From positions 310,001 through 374,000 of the forward strand of contig JAVJOU010000026.1 in assembly GCA_040216635.1 (NCBI GenBank): a stretch of DNA of 64,000 nt, read 5' to 3'. Position 1 is the first letter of the stretch. Every line of letters starts with the position of its first letter. Both the position numbers and the translations under genes were made by a program. A model generated the notes under the pieces. The model was not told the DNA's origin. It worked only from the letters and a program-made list of their open reading frames with translations, and did not search any database. The stretch comes from UBA1479 sp040216635. Its GTDB lineage: Bacteria; Pseudomonadota; Alphaproteobacteria; Rhodospirillales; Casp-alpha2. Shown here in pieces: positions 1 through 9,101 of this stretch.

Positions 1-1
1 G

Positions 2-595
<594 letters not shown>

Positions 596-602
596 TCCGG
601 TG

Positions 603-631
603 CACCGGGGGCTTCAGGCCCCCGGTGTTTT
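603..631 (+). terminator. Intrinsic terminator between dnaK and dnaJ
   Basis: A perfect 10-bp stem (CACCGGGGGC pairing with GCCCCCGGTG) with the 5-nt loop TTCAG is followed by TTTT. It lies 8 bp after the dnaK stop codon and about 50 bp before dnaJ, so it should end or attenuate dnaK transcription. Read-through would give less dnaJ than dnaK. Confidence 0.85.
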
Positions 632-679
632 ACCGGCAGTCGCCTGCAATGTCTCGATGTCCGGGAGGGCACCCTAACC

Positions 680-1831
680 ATGGCTGACAAGCGCGATTAT
701 TACGACATTCTCGGCGTCGGAAACGATGCCGATGAGGGCGAGTTGAAAAGCGCCTATCGCAAGCTCGCGATGAAATATCATCCCGACCGCAATCCCGACG
801 ACAAGGAAGCCGAGAAAAAGTTCAAGGAACTGAACGAGGCTTACGAAGTTCTCAAGGACGGCGAAAAGCGGGCCGCCTACGACCGGTTCGGCCATGCCGC
901 GTTCGAACAGGGCGGCGGTGGCGGCGGCTTCGATCAGGGCGGCCAGGGCTTTTCCGGGTTCGGCGATATTTTCGAAGAAATGTTCGGCGAATTCATGGGC
1001 GGCGGCGGCCGCGGCGGCCGCGGCGGCGGTCATGCGGGCGGCCACGGCGCCGATCTGCGCTACAACATGGAACTCAGCCTGGAAGACGCCTTCAACGGCA
1101 AGAAGGCGGAAATCCGGGTGCCGACCTCGGTCGGCTGCGAGCCCTGCCACGGCACGGGCGCCGAAGATGCGGCCGCCCCCATCACTTGCGGGACCTGCGG
1201 CGGGGCCGGGCGCGTGCGCTCGCAATCGGGCTTCTTCACGGTCGAACGAACCTGTCCGGCCTGTCAGGGCCGGGGCACGGTGATCAAGGATCCCTGCACG
1301 ACCTGCGGCGGGGCCGGGCGCGTCCATAAGGAAAAAACCCTGTCCGTCACCATTCCCGCCGGGGTCGAGGACGGCACCCGTATCCGCCTGGCCGGCGAGG
1401 GCGAAGCAGGCCTGCGCGGAGCGCCCCCGGGCGATCTGTATCTGTTCTTGGGCATTCGCCCGCACCGGTTCTTCCACCGCGATGGTGCGGACATCCATTG
1501 CCGGGTGCCCATTCCCATGACTACGGCGGCCTTGGGCGGCCAGGTCGAAGTGCCGACCATCGAAGGCAAGTTGGCCCGCGTGACCATCCCCGCCGGCACG
1601 CCCACGGGCCACCAATTGCGCCTGTCGGGCAAGGGCATGTCGGTGATGCGCTCCAAGGCGCGCGGCGACATGTTCGTTCAGGTCGGCGTGGAAACGCCGC
1701 AGAACCTTTCGGAAAAGCAGAAAGAGCTTTTGCAGGAGTTCGAGAACGCGGGCGACAAGAAAGCTCAGAACCCGCAATCGACCGGTTTCTTCGACAAGGT
1801 CAAAGAGCTTTGGGAAGACCTGAAGGATTAA
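680..1831 (+). CDS. dnaJ: Chaperone DnaJ (Hsp40 co-chaperone)
   Basis: This 383-residue type I DnaJ stimulates DnaK ATP hydrolysis and delivers unfolded clients. The J domain spans about residues 1-70 with the catalytic HPD at 34-36. A glycine/phenylalanine-rich linker follows (about 75-120). Four zinc-finger repeats of CxxCxGxG type come next (CEPCHGTG, CGTCGGAG, CPACQGRG, CTTCGGAG), then the C-terminal substrate-binding domains. Length is normal for the family. The ATG at 680 is preceded by GGGAGGG, a good ribosome binding site. It sits directly downstream of dnaK, the usual alphaproteobacterial arrangement. Confidence 0.98.
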   Translation: MADKRDYYDILGVGNDADEGELKSAYRKLAMKYHPDRNPDDKEAEKKFKELNEAYEVLKDGEKRAAYDRFGHAAFEQGGGGGGFDQGGQGFSGFGDIFEEMFGEFMGGGGRGGRGGGHAGGHGADLRYNMELSLEDAFNGKKAEIRVPTSVGCEPCHGTGAEDAAAPITCGTCGGAGRVRSQSGFFTVERTCPACQGRGTVIKDPCTTCGGAGRVHKEKTLSVTIPAGVEDGTRIRLAGEGEAGLRGAPPGDLYLFLGIRPHRFFHRDGADIHCRVPIPMTTAALGGQVEVPTIEGKLARVTIPAGTPTGHQLRLSGKGMSVMRSKARGDMFVQVGVETPQNLSEKQKELLQEFENAGDKKAQNPQSTGFFDKVKELWEDLKD

Positions 1832-1857
1832 TCATCCTCGCTTTTCGTTCTCATTGT

Positions 1858-1895
1858 CTCTGTGCCTCAGCGGTGATCGGTTTTGAACCACAGAG
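1858..1895. repeat. Inverted repeat in the dnaJ-dapB spacer
   Basis: CTCTGTG at 1858-1864 and CACAGAG at 1889-1895 form a 7-bp inverted repeat around a 24-bp centre. The pattern of CTCTGTG and CCACAGAGGC blocks resembles dispersed intergenic repeats seen in many proteobacteria. There is no T-tract, so it is not an obvious terminator. Only one copy lies in this window, so a repeat family cannot be proved here. Confidence 0.4.
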
Positions 1896-1991
1896 GCCGT
1901 GAGGAGGGGAGACGGAAGAAAAAGGCTTTCTTTTCAAATTCCTGATCCATAGAGTTCCCGCCGAGATTGAATTCGGTGAGGGAAGGTTTCC

Positions 1992-2792
1992 ATGAACATC
2001 GGAATTGTCGGCTGCGGCGGACGCATGGGCCGGATGCTGATCCAGACGGTCCTGAGCACGGAGGGTGCCCAGCTTGCCGGCGGCACGGAACAGTCCGGCA
2101 GCCCCTTGATCGGTCAGGATTTGGGATTGCTGGTCGGCCCGGATGCGGCCGGGGCCGCGGTGATGGACGACGCGCGCACCTTGTTCGAAGCTGCCGACGT
2201 GGTCATCGATTTCACCGTTCCGGCGGCCACGGTGGCCCATGCGGCGCTGGCCTTCGATACGGGCACGGCCATGGTGATCGGCACGACCGGTTTGACGGCG
2301 GATCAGCAGACCGCCGTGCAGGGGGCGGCGGAAAAAGCCGCCGTCGTGCAGGCCGGTAATATGTCGCTCGGCGTCAACCTGCTGGTCGGTCTGGCCAAGC
2401 AGGCAGCCGAACTGCTGGGCCCTGATTACGATATCGAAGTGGTCGAAATGCACCACAAGCACAAGATCGACGCACCCTCGGGTACGGCCTTGATGCTGGG
2501 CCGGGCGGCGGCGGAAGGGCGCGGCCTGGATCATGACGATCATGCGGTGCTGTCGCGCGAGGGCCATACAGGTGCCCGCCCCGACGATGCCATCGGCTAC
2601 GCCACCCTGCGGGGCGGCGACGTGGTCGGGGATCATACGGTGATCTTTGCTGGGCCGTCGGAACGCATCGAGCTGACCCACCGGGCAGCAAGCCGCGAGA
2701 TTTTCGCGCGCGGCGCCGTGCGCGCCGCCATGTGGTGCGACGGGCAGAGCCCGGGCCTTTATTCCATGCGGGATGTGCTGAATCTGACTTAG
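1992..2792 (+). CDS. dapB: 4-hydroxy-tetrahydrodipicolinate reductase
   Basis: This 266-residue enzyme reduces 4-hydroxy-tetrahydrodipicolinate with NAD(P)H in the diaminopimelate/lysine pathway, feeding peptidoglycan synthesis. The N-terminal Rossmann fold starts at once with GCGGRMGRM, the family nucleotide-binding loop. The central signature VEMHHKHKIDAPSGTA carries the catalytic histidine and lysine. Length matches the family (about 270). The ATG follows GAGGGAAGG, a good ribosome binding site. Location downstream of dnaKJ is common in alphaproteobacteria. It converges on the DUF2244 gene with only 9 bp between. Confidence 0.98.
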   Translation: MNIGIVGCGGRMGRMLIQTVLSTEGAQLAGGTEQSGSPLIGQDLGLLVGPDAAGAAVMDDARTLFEAADVVIDFTVPAATVAHAALAFDTGTAMVIGTTGLTADQQTAVQGAAEKAAVVQAGNMSLGVNLLVGLAKQAAELLGPDYDIEVVEMHHKHKIDAPSGTALMLGRAAAEGRGLDHDDHAVLSREGHTGARPDDAIGYATLRGGDVVGDHTVIFAGPSERIELTHRAASREIFARGAVRAAMWCDGQSPGLYSMRDVLNLT

Positions 2793-2801
2793 GGGCTGCG
2801 G

Positions 2802-3290
2802 TCAGGCGGTCTGCGGTTTGCGCAGATCGGCCAATACCCGGTCCAGGGTCTCCGCCACGTTGAGCCGTTCATGGGGTGTCAGGAACCGCCCGATCACGAC
2901 CGACCGGCCGTGCGAGCGCAGGGTCAGGCGGCTTTCATAGCGGGGGGGCCTGTCCATCATGACTTGCAGCCATTGCGGCTGAAACGACCAGCGGCTGCGC
3001 CGGCCCCAATGGCTGACCCGCTCGACGCAAAGTTTGCGCGGGGTCACGGCGATGGTTTCGACCTCGGTCCCCCGCCGCAAGTTCAGGCGCAGAAGCCCGT
3101 ACAGCAACAGGACCTCGCCGCCCATCAACGGCAGCACCGGCCAGGCGCCGACGATCGCGAACACGCCCGCCACGGGCACCCAGATGATCGCCAGTATCCA
3201 CATCAGCGTGTGCACGCTTTTCAATGTGTTGGAGCGGTGCGGGCGCAGTTCCGTGCGGAACAACAGGGGATCGGATGCGGGTGTCGTCAT
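2802..3290 (-). CDS. DUF2244 family membrane protein
   Basis: This protein of about 162 residues belongs to the DUF2244 family of small alphaproteobacterial membrane proteins of unknown function. It has two adjacent hydrophobic segments near residues 28-70 (LMWILAIIWVPVAGVFAIVGAW and VLPLMGGEVLLLYGLL), then a soluble tail with the family-like stretch VSHWGRRSRWSFQPQW. The start is uncertain. The frame is open to a TTG at 3326, but ATGs at 3299 and 3290 are more likely, and GGGGG precedes the one at 3290. It is divergent from nth, a neighbourhood often seen for this family. No function is inferred. Confidence 0.8.
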   Translation of the reverse strand: MTTPASDPLLFRTELRPHRSNTLKSVHTLMWILAIIWVPVAGVFAIVGAWPVLPLMGGEVLLLYGLLRLNLRRGTEVETIAVTPRKLCVERVSHWGRRSRWSFQPQWLQVMMDRPPRYESRLTLRSHGRSVVIGRFLTPHERLNVAETLDRVLADLRKPQTA

Positions 3291-3365
3291 GGCCCCCATG
3301 ATCGCGCCGTCGAAATGCTTGGACAAGCTTTACTTGACCGGGAATTTTCCTAGTCTAGGGGCATC

Positions 3366-3998
3366 ATGAAAAAAGCAGACGTCGAAGAATTCTACCGTCG
3401 CCTTCAGGAACAGAACCCGGAACCCAAGGGCGAGCTGGACTGGGTCAATCCCTATACCCTGCTGGTCGCGGTCGTACTGTCGGCTCAGGCCACGGACATC
3501 GGCGTCAACAAGGCGACGGGCCCCCTGTTCAAGGTCGCCGACACGCCGGAAAAGATGGTGGCGCTGGGCGAAGCCACGATCCGCGATTATATCAAAACCA
3601 TCGGCCTGTACCGCAACAAGGCCAAGAATGTTTATGCCCTGTCGCAAATCTTGATCGCGCAGCACGGATCGGTGGTGCCGAACGATCAGGACGCGCTGGA
3701 AGCCCTGCCGGGCGTGGGCCGCAAGACCGCCAATGTGGTGCGCAACATCGCCTTCGGCGAACATACCATCGCCGTCGACACGCATATCTTCCGCATCGGC
3801 AACCGCACGGGGCTGGCCCCGGGCAAGACGCCCTTAGCGGTCGAGAAAAAATTGCTGAAGGCCACACCCGAAGCTTATATGCGCCACGCCCATCACTGGC
3901 TCATTCTGCTCGGCCGTTATGTGTGCAAGGCGCGCAAGCCCGATTGCCCGGCCTGTGTGCTGACGGACCTGTGCCGGTTCAAGGGAAAGACGGTTTAG
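3366..3998 (+). CDS. nth: Endonuclease III (DNA glycosylase/AP lyase)
   Basis: This 210-residue base-excision repair enzyme removes oxidised pyrimidines and cleaves abasic sites. The helix-hairpin-helix reads ALPGVGRKTANVV and is followed by the catalytic aspartate region VDTHIFRIGNR. The C-terminal [4Fe-4S] ligands are present as C-x6-C-x2-C-x5-C in CKARKPDCPACVLTDLC. Length is canonical. The spacer in front is very short. A TTGACC at 3334-3339 could be a -35, but no good -10 is visible, and the transcript may have almost no leader. Confidence 0.98.
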   Translation: MKKADVEEFYRRLQEQNPEPKGELDWVNPYTLLVAVVLSAQATDIGVNKATGPLFKVADTPEKMVALGEATIRDYIKTIGLYRNKAKNVYALSQILIAQHGSVVPNDQDALEALPGVGRKTANVVRNIAFGEHTIAVDTHIFRIGNRTGLAPGKTPLAVEKKLLKATPEAYMRHAHHWLILLGRYVCKARKPDCPACVLTDLCRFKGKTV

Positions 3999-4028
3999 GA
4001 AGCCGGGGCCGGGCCCGGCCCGAAGCAC

Positions 4029-4454
4029 CTATCCCCGGGTGCGGGGCGTTCGGTTGACGCAGGTCGCCCGGTCCGTGTTCTTGCCGGCGGCGTCGCGGGC
4101 TTCGAAATAGCGCACGCGGGCGGGCCCGTTTTCGCCGTCCTTGTACAGGAACATGTCCAGCACGCAGGCCTCGCCCCGGAAGCGCAGAATTTCCGCCCCC
4201 TTATCGATGCGCTGAAAAGCCGGTGCGCCGAAGGCGGCGACCAGATCGGATCGCGAAAACCCCAGAACCTCGGCCACGGAAACACGGGGCAGGGACGGCA
4301 GGGCTGCGACCTGGGGATCATCTACCCGGGTTGCGGCCTGTGCGGTTTCCGGCTGTGTGGCGGCGGGCAGGGTCGTTTGCGGCGGGGCATCGCCCGCACA
4401 GCCGGCCAGCCCAAGGCTCAAGACGAGCCCCAGAAAAAGGGGTGCGCGCACCAT
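4029..4454 (-). CDS. Small predicted lipoprotein, function unknown
   Basis: The product is about 141 residues from the ATG at 4454. A GTG at 4487 is possible but would lengthen the signal peptide unnaturally. The N-terminus is a typical lipoprotein signal with lipobox LAGC and acylated cysteine at residue 19. A low-complexity Pro/Thr/Ala linker follows, then a small conserved-looking domain with VLGFSRSDLVAAFGAP and RFRGEACVLDMFLY. The VAAFGAP-type segment resembles SmpA/BamE-like lipoproteins, but I cannot assign it to that family. It is the last gene of a minus-strand set with bactofilin and an EI24 protein, suggesting an envelope role. Confidence 0.7.
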   Translation of the reverse strand: MVRAPLFLGLVLSLGLAGCAGDAPPQTTLPAATQPETAQAATRVDDPQVAALPSLPRVSVAEVLGFSRSDLVAAFGAPAFQRIDKGAEILRFRGEACVLDMFLYKDGENGPARVRYFEARDAAGKNTDRATCVNRTPRTRG

Positions 4455-4492
4455 GCGGAAGCAGAAGTGGAAAGAGGGGCCGGTCACCGGCC

Positions 4493-5083
4493 CTAGTCAC
4501 CCTCGTTGTCGAGGGTCTGCATGTCACCGGAAATTTCACCGCCCTGTTCGATGACGATCCGGCCATAGCGGATCTTGCCCTGAACACGGCCGCCGGCGCG
4601 CACCACAAGGCGCCCGCGGGCGATCAGTTCGCCTTCGAAACGGCCTGAGATATCGGCCTCTTCCACATCGGCGTTGCCTTTGAACACGCCCGTGGGGGCA
4701 ACTTCGATCAGGCGCGCCCCCGGCAGGGTGACCTCGACCTGGCCTTCGACCACCAAGCGGTCGCAGGATGTGATTTCACCGGTCAGGGAAATGTCACGGC
4801 CGACGATCAGACGTTTCTGATCGGACGACGAATCGAGCGACCGTGCCCGGTCGATGCGCCGCGCCGCGGTCGGTACCTCGGGCGGGCGGCGATGGACCTC
4901 GGACGACATGCCGGCCGAAGCGGGCGGCTTGGGCGCATGAGAGCCCTTGCGGGAAAAGGGTTTCAGGGGCGGGGCGGAAAGATCGCCGTTGTCTTCGTTG
5001 GTTTCGTCGCTCACGTCAGCTTCCTTTTGGGCGGCCGGCGCCGGATTGGCCTGGCTGCCCTTTTTCTTCCCAAACATAGCCAT
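4493..5083 (-). CDS. Bactofilin-family cytoskeletal protein
   Basis: This 196-residue protein has a disordered, charged N-terminal half (about 1-95) and a C-terminal bactofilin (DUF583) beta-helix. The helix shows turns such as IVGRDISLTGEITSCDRLVVEG, VEVTLPGARLIEV and GVFKGNADVEEADISGRFEG. Bactofilins self-assemble without nucleotide into filaments that position cell-wall or surface machinery. The start ATG at 5083 lies 4 bp after the stop of the upstream EI24 gene, so the two are co-transcribed. The usual M23 peptidase partner is absent; the neighbours are a membrane protein and a lipoprotein. Confidence 0.9.
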   Translation of the reverse strand: MAMFGKKKGSQANPAPAAQKEADVSDETNEDNGDLSAPPLKPFSRKGSHAPKPPASAGMSSEVHRRPPEVPTAARRIDRARSLDSSSDQKRLIVGRDISLTGEITSCDRLVVEGQVEVTLPGARLIEVAPTGVFKGNADVEEADISGRFEGELIARGRLVVRAGGRVQGKIRYGRIVIEQGGEISGDMQTLDNEGD

Positions 5084-5087
5084 TTAC

Positions 5088-5867
5088 TTACGCCTTGGGC
5101 CCTGATCCGTCCAGCCCTGATCCTTGTGCCGCCGCATTGGCTGCCGGATGGGCTACATCGCGGCCGGCGCCGTTGTTGCCGGCCCCGCCGCCGGGGCCTC
5201 CGCGCCCGGCCTGCCGGCGGAACGCCTGGAACTGATGGACCATGGCCGCCGTGGCGATCACCGGCGTCAGAAGGTTGACCACGGGAATCGTCAAAAGAAA
5301 GGCAATGGCCGCCCCGGTGATGAACAGGCGCCCGCTGTGCGCCTTGCGCAGGCGGTAGGTGCCGGCCATGTCCATGCGCCGGGCCGCGACCATTTCGAAA
5401 TATTCACGGCCCAACAGGTATCCGTTCACCGAATAGAACAGCACGGGATAGACCGGGCCCAGCAGCAGGGTCGGCAGGATCACCAGGTTGAGCACCACCA
5501 TGATGCCCAGGAACCGCAGGGCGGTCATGACCTGCTCACCCACGGGCTGGCCTTGGGCGGGCTCCAGGTTCGGATAGTGGCGGGCTTCGACCGATTCGGC
5601 GATCTGGTCCAGGAACAGGGCGACCACGGCCGAGACCACGCCCGGGAACAGCACCCAGGTGACGACCAGCACCAGGGCCCAGCCGAGCCCGTCGGAAATG
5701 GTTTCAAGCCAGCCGTATTCGAAAATCGCCGTGTACTTGATGGCGGCGCCGGACACGACCCAAAGCACCACGAACACGCCCAGCGCCACGGCCACGGAAA
5801 TCCACAAGGGCTTTTGGGTGCGTTTGTCGCCCAGTTGCTGGACGCCTTTGACGAGGGCGCTGATCAT
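5088..5867 (-). CDS. EI24/CysZ-like multi-pass membrane protein
   Basis: This 259-residue inner-membrane protein has about four hydrophobic segments and the EI24-domain features GPVYPVLFYSVNGYLLGREYFEMVAARR and LRKAHSGRLFITG. The family includes CysZ, a sulfate permease, but many members have no known substrate and no sulfur genes are adjacent, so sulfate transport is not claimed. The C-terminal 40 residues are Gly/Asn/Ala-rich and probably disordered. It is first in an operon with bactofilin and a lipoprotein. Confidence 0.8.
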   Translation of the reverse strand: MISALVKGVQQLGDKRTQKPLWISVAVALGVFVVLWVVSGAAIKYTAIFEYGWLETISDGLGWALVLVVTWVLFPGVVSAVVALFLDQIAESVEARHYPNLEPAQGQPVGEQVMTALRFLGIMVVLNLVILPTLLLGPVYPVLFYSVNGYLLGREYFEMVAARRMDMAGTYRLRKAHSGRLFITGAAIAFLLTIPVVNLLTPVIATAAMVHQFQAFRRQAGRGGPGGGAGNNGAGRDVAHPAANAAAQGSGLDGSGPKA

Positions 5868-6124
5868 GGGAAAAAGATGTCCTGTTCTGCCGTGGGATCA
5901 AGGTGTTTGATGGGGCTTTCCGGTTTTACGCCCTGCGGCCCTGTATTCGCAAGGGACGCGGGTGCCGGGGATGGGGCCTCGCCCAATGGTCCGGGGCGCC
6001 TATCCTTCCGGTGGGGTAGACGGCGGGTCTGCCATCGTTATACTCCGCGCCGAACCAACGACCCGGCACACGGCCTGCGCGATGCGCGGCTTTCCCGGGC
6101 GGAATGATGACAAAGAGGATTCTC

Positions 6125-7135
6125 ATGAGCACCCCCCGTTACGACGTTGCCGGCATCGGCAACGCCATTGTCGATGTGTTGACCCAGACCGATGACGCGT
6201 TTCTCGAAGGCGAGGGCCTGGCCAAGGGGGCCATGACCCTGGTTGACGAAACCCAGGCGGCCCAGGTCTATGACAAGGCCGGTCCGGCCATGGAATGTTC
6301 GGGCGGTTCCGCCGCCAACACCATCGCCGTGATGGCGCGGCTGGGTTCCAAGACGGCCTTCATGGGCAAGGTCAAGAACGACGAATTCGGCAAAATCTTC
6401 GGCCACGACATCCGTTCGCTCGGCGTGCATTTCGACACCGCCGCCGCCGAAGACGGCCCGGCCACGGCCAACTGCCTGGTTCTGGTCACCCCCGACGCCC
6501 AGCGCACCATGCTGACCTATCTGGGCGCCAGCATTCACCTGACGCCCCGGGACATCGATCTCGAGGTCATCAAGGCCGCCAAGGTGACCTATCTGGAAGG
6601 CTATCTGTGGGATCCGGAAGAAGCCAAGGAAGCGTTCCGCACGGCCGCCGCCGCCGCGCGCGAAGCCGGCCGCGAGGTCGCCTTGTCCTTGTCTGATCCG
6701 TTCTGCGTCGACCGTCACCGCGCCGATTTCCGGGACCTGATCGAAGGCCATGTGGACATTCTGTTCGCCAACGAAGCGGAAATCATGTCGCTGTACGAAG
6801 TCGACGATTTCGACGCGGCGATCGAACAGGTCAAGGGCCATTGCAAGATCGCGGTCGTGACCCGGTCGGAAAAGGGCTCCGTCGTGGTCAGCGACGCGGG
6901 TGTTCAGGCCGTTGCCGCGGCCCCTGTCACACAGGTCATCGACACCACCGGTGCCGGTGATGCCTATGCCGCCGGGTTCCTTTACGGCTATACCCAGGGC
7001 GAAGACCTGGCGACCTGTGCGCGCATGGGCGGAATCGCCGCCGCCGAAGTGATTTCCCAGATGGGCGCGCGCCCGGAAACGGATTTGAAGGCGGCAATGG
7101 CGCTGAAACTCAGAACCTGGGACGCGGCGGACTAA
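6125..7135 (+). CDS. Adenosine kinase (PfkB-family sugar kinase)
   Basis: This PfkB-family kinase of about 336 residues most resembles adenosine kinases, which phosphorylate adenosine to AMP in purine salvage. The N-terminal substrate loop is GIGNAIVDVLTQTDDAFL. GGSAANTIAVMARLG is the first PfkB signature. The C-terminal signature DTTGAGDAYAAGFLYG contains the catalytic aspartate and anion hole. The start was set at 6125 because AGAGGA lies 6 bp upstream; an in-frame ATG at 6104 has no such site. A -10-like TATACT followed by CCGCGCC sits at 6039-6044. Other PfkB substrates such as ribokinase are less likely. Confidence 0.9.
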   Translation: MSTPRYDVAGIGNAIVDVLTQTDDAFLEGEGLAKGAMTLVDETQAAQVYDKAGPAMECSGGSAANTIAVMARLGSKTAFMGKVKNDEFGKIFGHDIRSLGVHFDTAAAEDGPATANCLVLVTPDAQRTMLTYLGASIHLTPRDIDLEVIKAAKVTYLEGYLWDPEEAKEAFRTAAAAAREAGREVALSLSDPFCVDRHRADFRDLIEGHVDILFANEAEIMSLYEVDDFDAAIEQVKGHCKIAVVTRSEKGSVVVSDAGVQAVAAAPVTQVIDTTGAGDAYAAGFLYGYTQGEDLATCARMGGIAAAEVISQMGARPETDLKAAMALKLRTWDAAD

Positions 7136-7170
7136 GGGTGCACTGCAGCATTTTCTGGTGTTTTGCGTCC

Positions 7171-7193
7171 GCTGGCCTTATATAGCGGCCAGC
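7171..7193. promoter_or_regulatory. Inverted repeat spanning a TATATA box upstream of typA
   Basis: GCTGGCC (7171-7177) and GGCCAGC (7187-7193) flank TTATATAGC, so a -10-like TATATA at 7179-7184 sits in the loop of a perfect 7-bp inverted repeat. No good -35 is visible. A second AT-rich block (TATATT, TATAGA) follows at about 7210-7222, before typA at 7239. Confidence 0.45.
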
Positions 7194-7238
7194 GCGACAC
7201 CGCGTATCCTTATATTCTTATAGAAGTGATCCAACCCA

Positions 7239-9080
7239 ATGACCCGGACCCTGCTCCGCAATATCGCGATCATCGCCCACGTCGACCACGGCAAAACCAC
7301 GCTGGTCGATGGACTTTTGCGTCAATCAGGCGCGTTTCGCGCCAATCAGGCGGTGGCCGAACGGGCCCTTGATTCCGGTGATCTGGAACGGGAACGCGGC
7401 ATTACCATCCTAGCGAAATGTACCTCCGTCGAATGGCAGGATTACCGCATCAACATCGTCGACACCCCGGGCCACGCGGATTTCGGCGGCGAGGTCGAAC
7501 GCATCCTGGGTATGGTCGACGGCGTGGTTCTGCTGGTCGATGCGGCCGAAGGCCCCATGCCGCAGACCAAGTTCGTGTTGGGTAAGGCCTTGAAGCTGGG
7601 CCTGCGCCCGATCGTCGTGATCAACAAGGTCGATCGCCCGGATGCCCGCATCGATGAAGTGCATGAAGAGGTCTTCGATCTGTTCGCGGCGCTGGATGCG
7701 AACGACGAACAGCTCGATTTTCCGCTGCTTTATGCATCGGGCCGCGACGGTTGGGCCGGGTTGTCCCCGGACCAGAACGACGAAGGTCTGTTGCCGCTGT
7801 TCAAAAAGGTCTCGGAACATGTGCCGGCGCCGGATGTCGGCCCCGTGGATGCCCCCTTCACCATGCTGGCGACCACGCTGGAAGCCGACCCATACCTGGG
7901 CCGGATTTTGACGGGCCGTATCCAGTCGGGGGCGGTCGACGCCAACATGCCGCTTAAGGCCCTGCACCGCGACGGCAAGCTGGTCGAACAGGGCCGGGTG
8001 TCCAAAATCCTGGTGTTCCGCGATCTCAAACGTCAAGCCGTCGACCGGGCCGAAGCGGGCGACATCGTCGCCATCGCCGGTCTGGCCAAGGCGACTGTCG
8101 CCGATACGCTGTGCGATCCCGCGGTCACGGAGGCACTGGAAGCCCAGCCGGTCGATCCGCCGACGCTTTCCGTTACGTTCTCGATCAACGATTCACCGCT
8201 TGCCGGCAAGGACGGCGACAAGGTGCAGTCACGGGTAATCCGCAACCGCCTGGACCGCGAGGCCGAAGGCAACGTCGCCATCAAGATCACCGAAACGCCC
8301 GACGACAACGCCTTCGACGTGGCCGGGCGCGGTGAATTGCAGCTGGGCGTGCTGATCGAACAGATGCGCCGCGAGGGCTTCGAGCTGTCGATCTCGCGAC
8401 CGCGCGTGCTGTTCCGCAGCAACCCGGAAACAGGCCAACGGGAAGAGCCGATCGAGGAAGTGGTCGTCGACGTGGACGAGGAATTTTCCGGCACGGTTGT
8501 GGAATCCTTAAGCCTGCGCAAGGGCGACCTTCTTGCCATGCGGCCGTCGGGCGGCGGCAAGGTGCGCCTTGAATTCCACGTCCCGACCCGCGGTCTGATC
8601 GGCTATCACGGCGATTTCCTGACGGAAACCCGGGGCACCGGCGTGATGAGCCGTCTGTTCCACAGTTACGGCCCGTTCCGCGGGATCGTGCCGGGCCGGC
8701 GCAGCGGCGTGCTGATCGCCAACGCGGGCGGCCAGAGCGTCGCCTTTGCCTTGGCGAACCTGGAGGAACGCGGCTTCATGTTCATCGGCTCGGGCGAGGC
8801 CGTCTATGAAGGCATGATCATCGGCGAGAACGCGCGGCCCAACGACCTTGAGGTCAACCCCATGAAGTCCAAGCAGTTGACCAACATGCGGGCTTCCGGC
8901 AAGGACGACGCCATCAAGCTGACGCCGCCCCGGAGGTTGACCTTGGAGCAGGCCATCAGCTACATCGACGATGACGAACGGGTCGAGGTGACACCCAAGT
9001 CCATCCGCCTGCGCAAGGCGATCCTGGACCCGAACGAACGCAAGAAGGCGGAAAAGCGCCGTGAGGCCGAAAGCGCCTGA
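7239..9080 (+). CDS. typA: Ribosome-associated GTPase TypA/BipA
   Basis: This 613-residue translational GTPase of the EF-G superfamily assists 50S assembly and stress-dependent translation. The GTP-binding motifs are clear: AHVDHGKTTL (G1), RGITI (G2), DTPGHADF (G3) and NKVD (G4). BipA-specific C-terminal sequence follows, including RGLIGYHGDFLTETRGTG and GLxxANxGG-like repeats. Length is canonical (600-615). The ATG at 7239 is the first in frame after an AT-rich promoter-like region. Confidence 0.98.
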   Translation: MTRTLLRNIAIIAHVDHGKTTLVDGLLRQSGAFRANQAVAERALDSGDLERERGITILAKCTSVEWQDYRINIVDTPGHADFGGEVERILGMVDGVVLLVDAAEGPMPQTKFVLGKALKLGLRPIVVINKVDRPDARIDEVHEEVFDLFAALDANDEQLDFPLLYASGRDGWAGLSPDQNDEGLLPLFKKVSEHVPAPDVGPVDAPFTMLATTLEADPYLGRILTGRIQSGAVDANMPLKALHRDGKLVEQGRVSKILVFRDLKRQAVDRAEAGDIVAIAGLAKATVADTLCDPAVTEALEAQPVDPPTLSVTFSINDSPLAGKDGDKVQSRVIRNRLDREAEGNVAIKITETPDDNAFDVAGRGELQLGVLIEQMRREGFELSISRPRVLFRSNPETGQREEPIEEVVVDVDEEFSGTVVESLSLRKGDLLAMRPSGGGKVRLEFHVPTRGLIGYHGDFLTETRGTGVMSRLFHSYGPFRGIVPGRRSGVLIANAGGQSVAFALANLEERGFMFIGSGEAVYEGMIIGENARPNDLEVNPMKSKQLTNMRASGKDDAIKLTPPRRLTLEQAISYIDDDERVEVTPKSIRLRKAILDPNERKKAEKRREAESA

Positions 9081-9101
9081 TTCCGAGAAGGATCTCTGCC
9101 G

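Noticed and set aside
674..1777. 367-codon open frame antisense to dnaJ
   Set aside because: The alanine runs come from the reverse complement of the DnaJ glycine-rich region; not a gene.
3999..4028. Terminator between nth and the lipoprotein gene
   Set aside because: The GGCCGGGCCCGGCC palindrome lacks a T-tract on either strand and the stem is short, so support is too weak.
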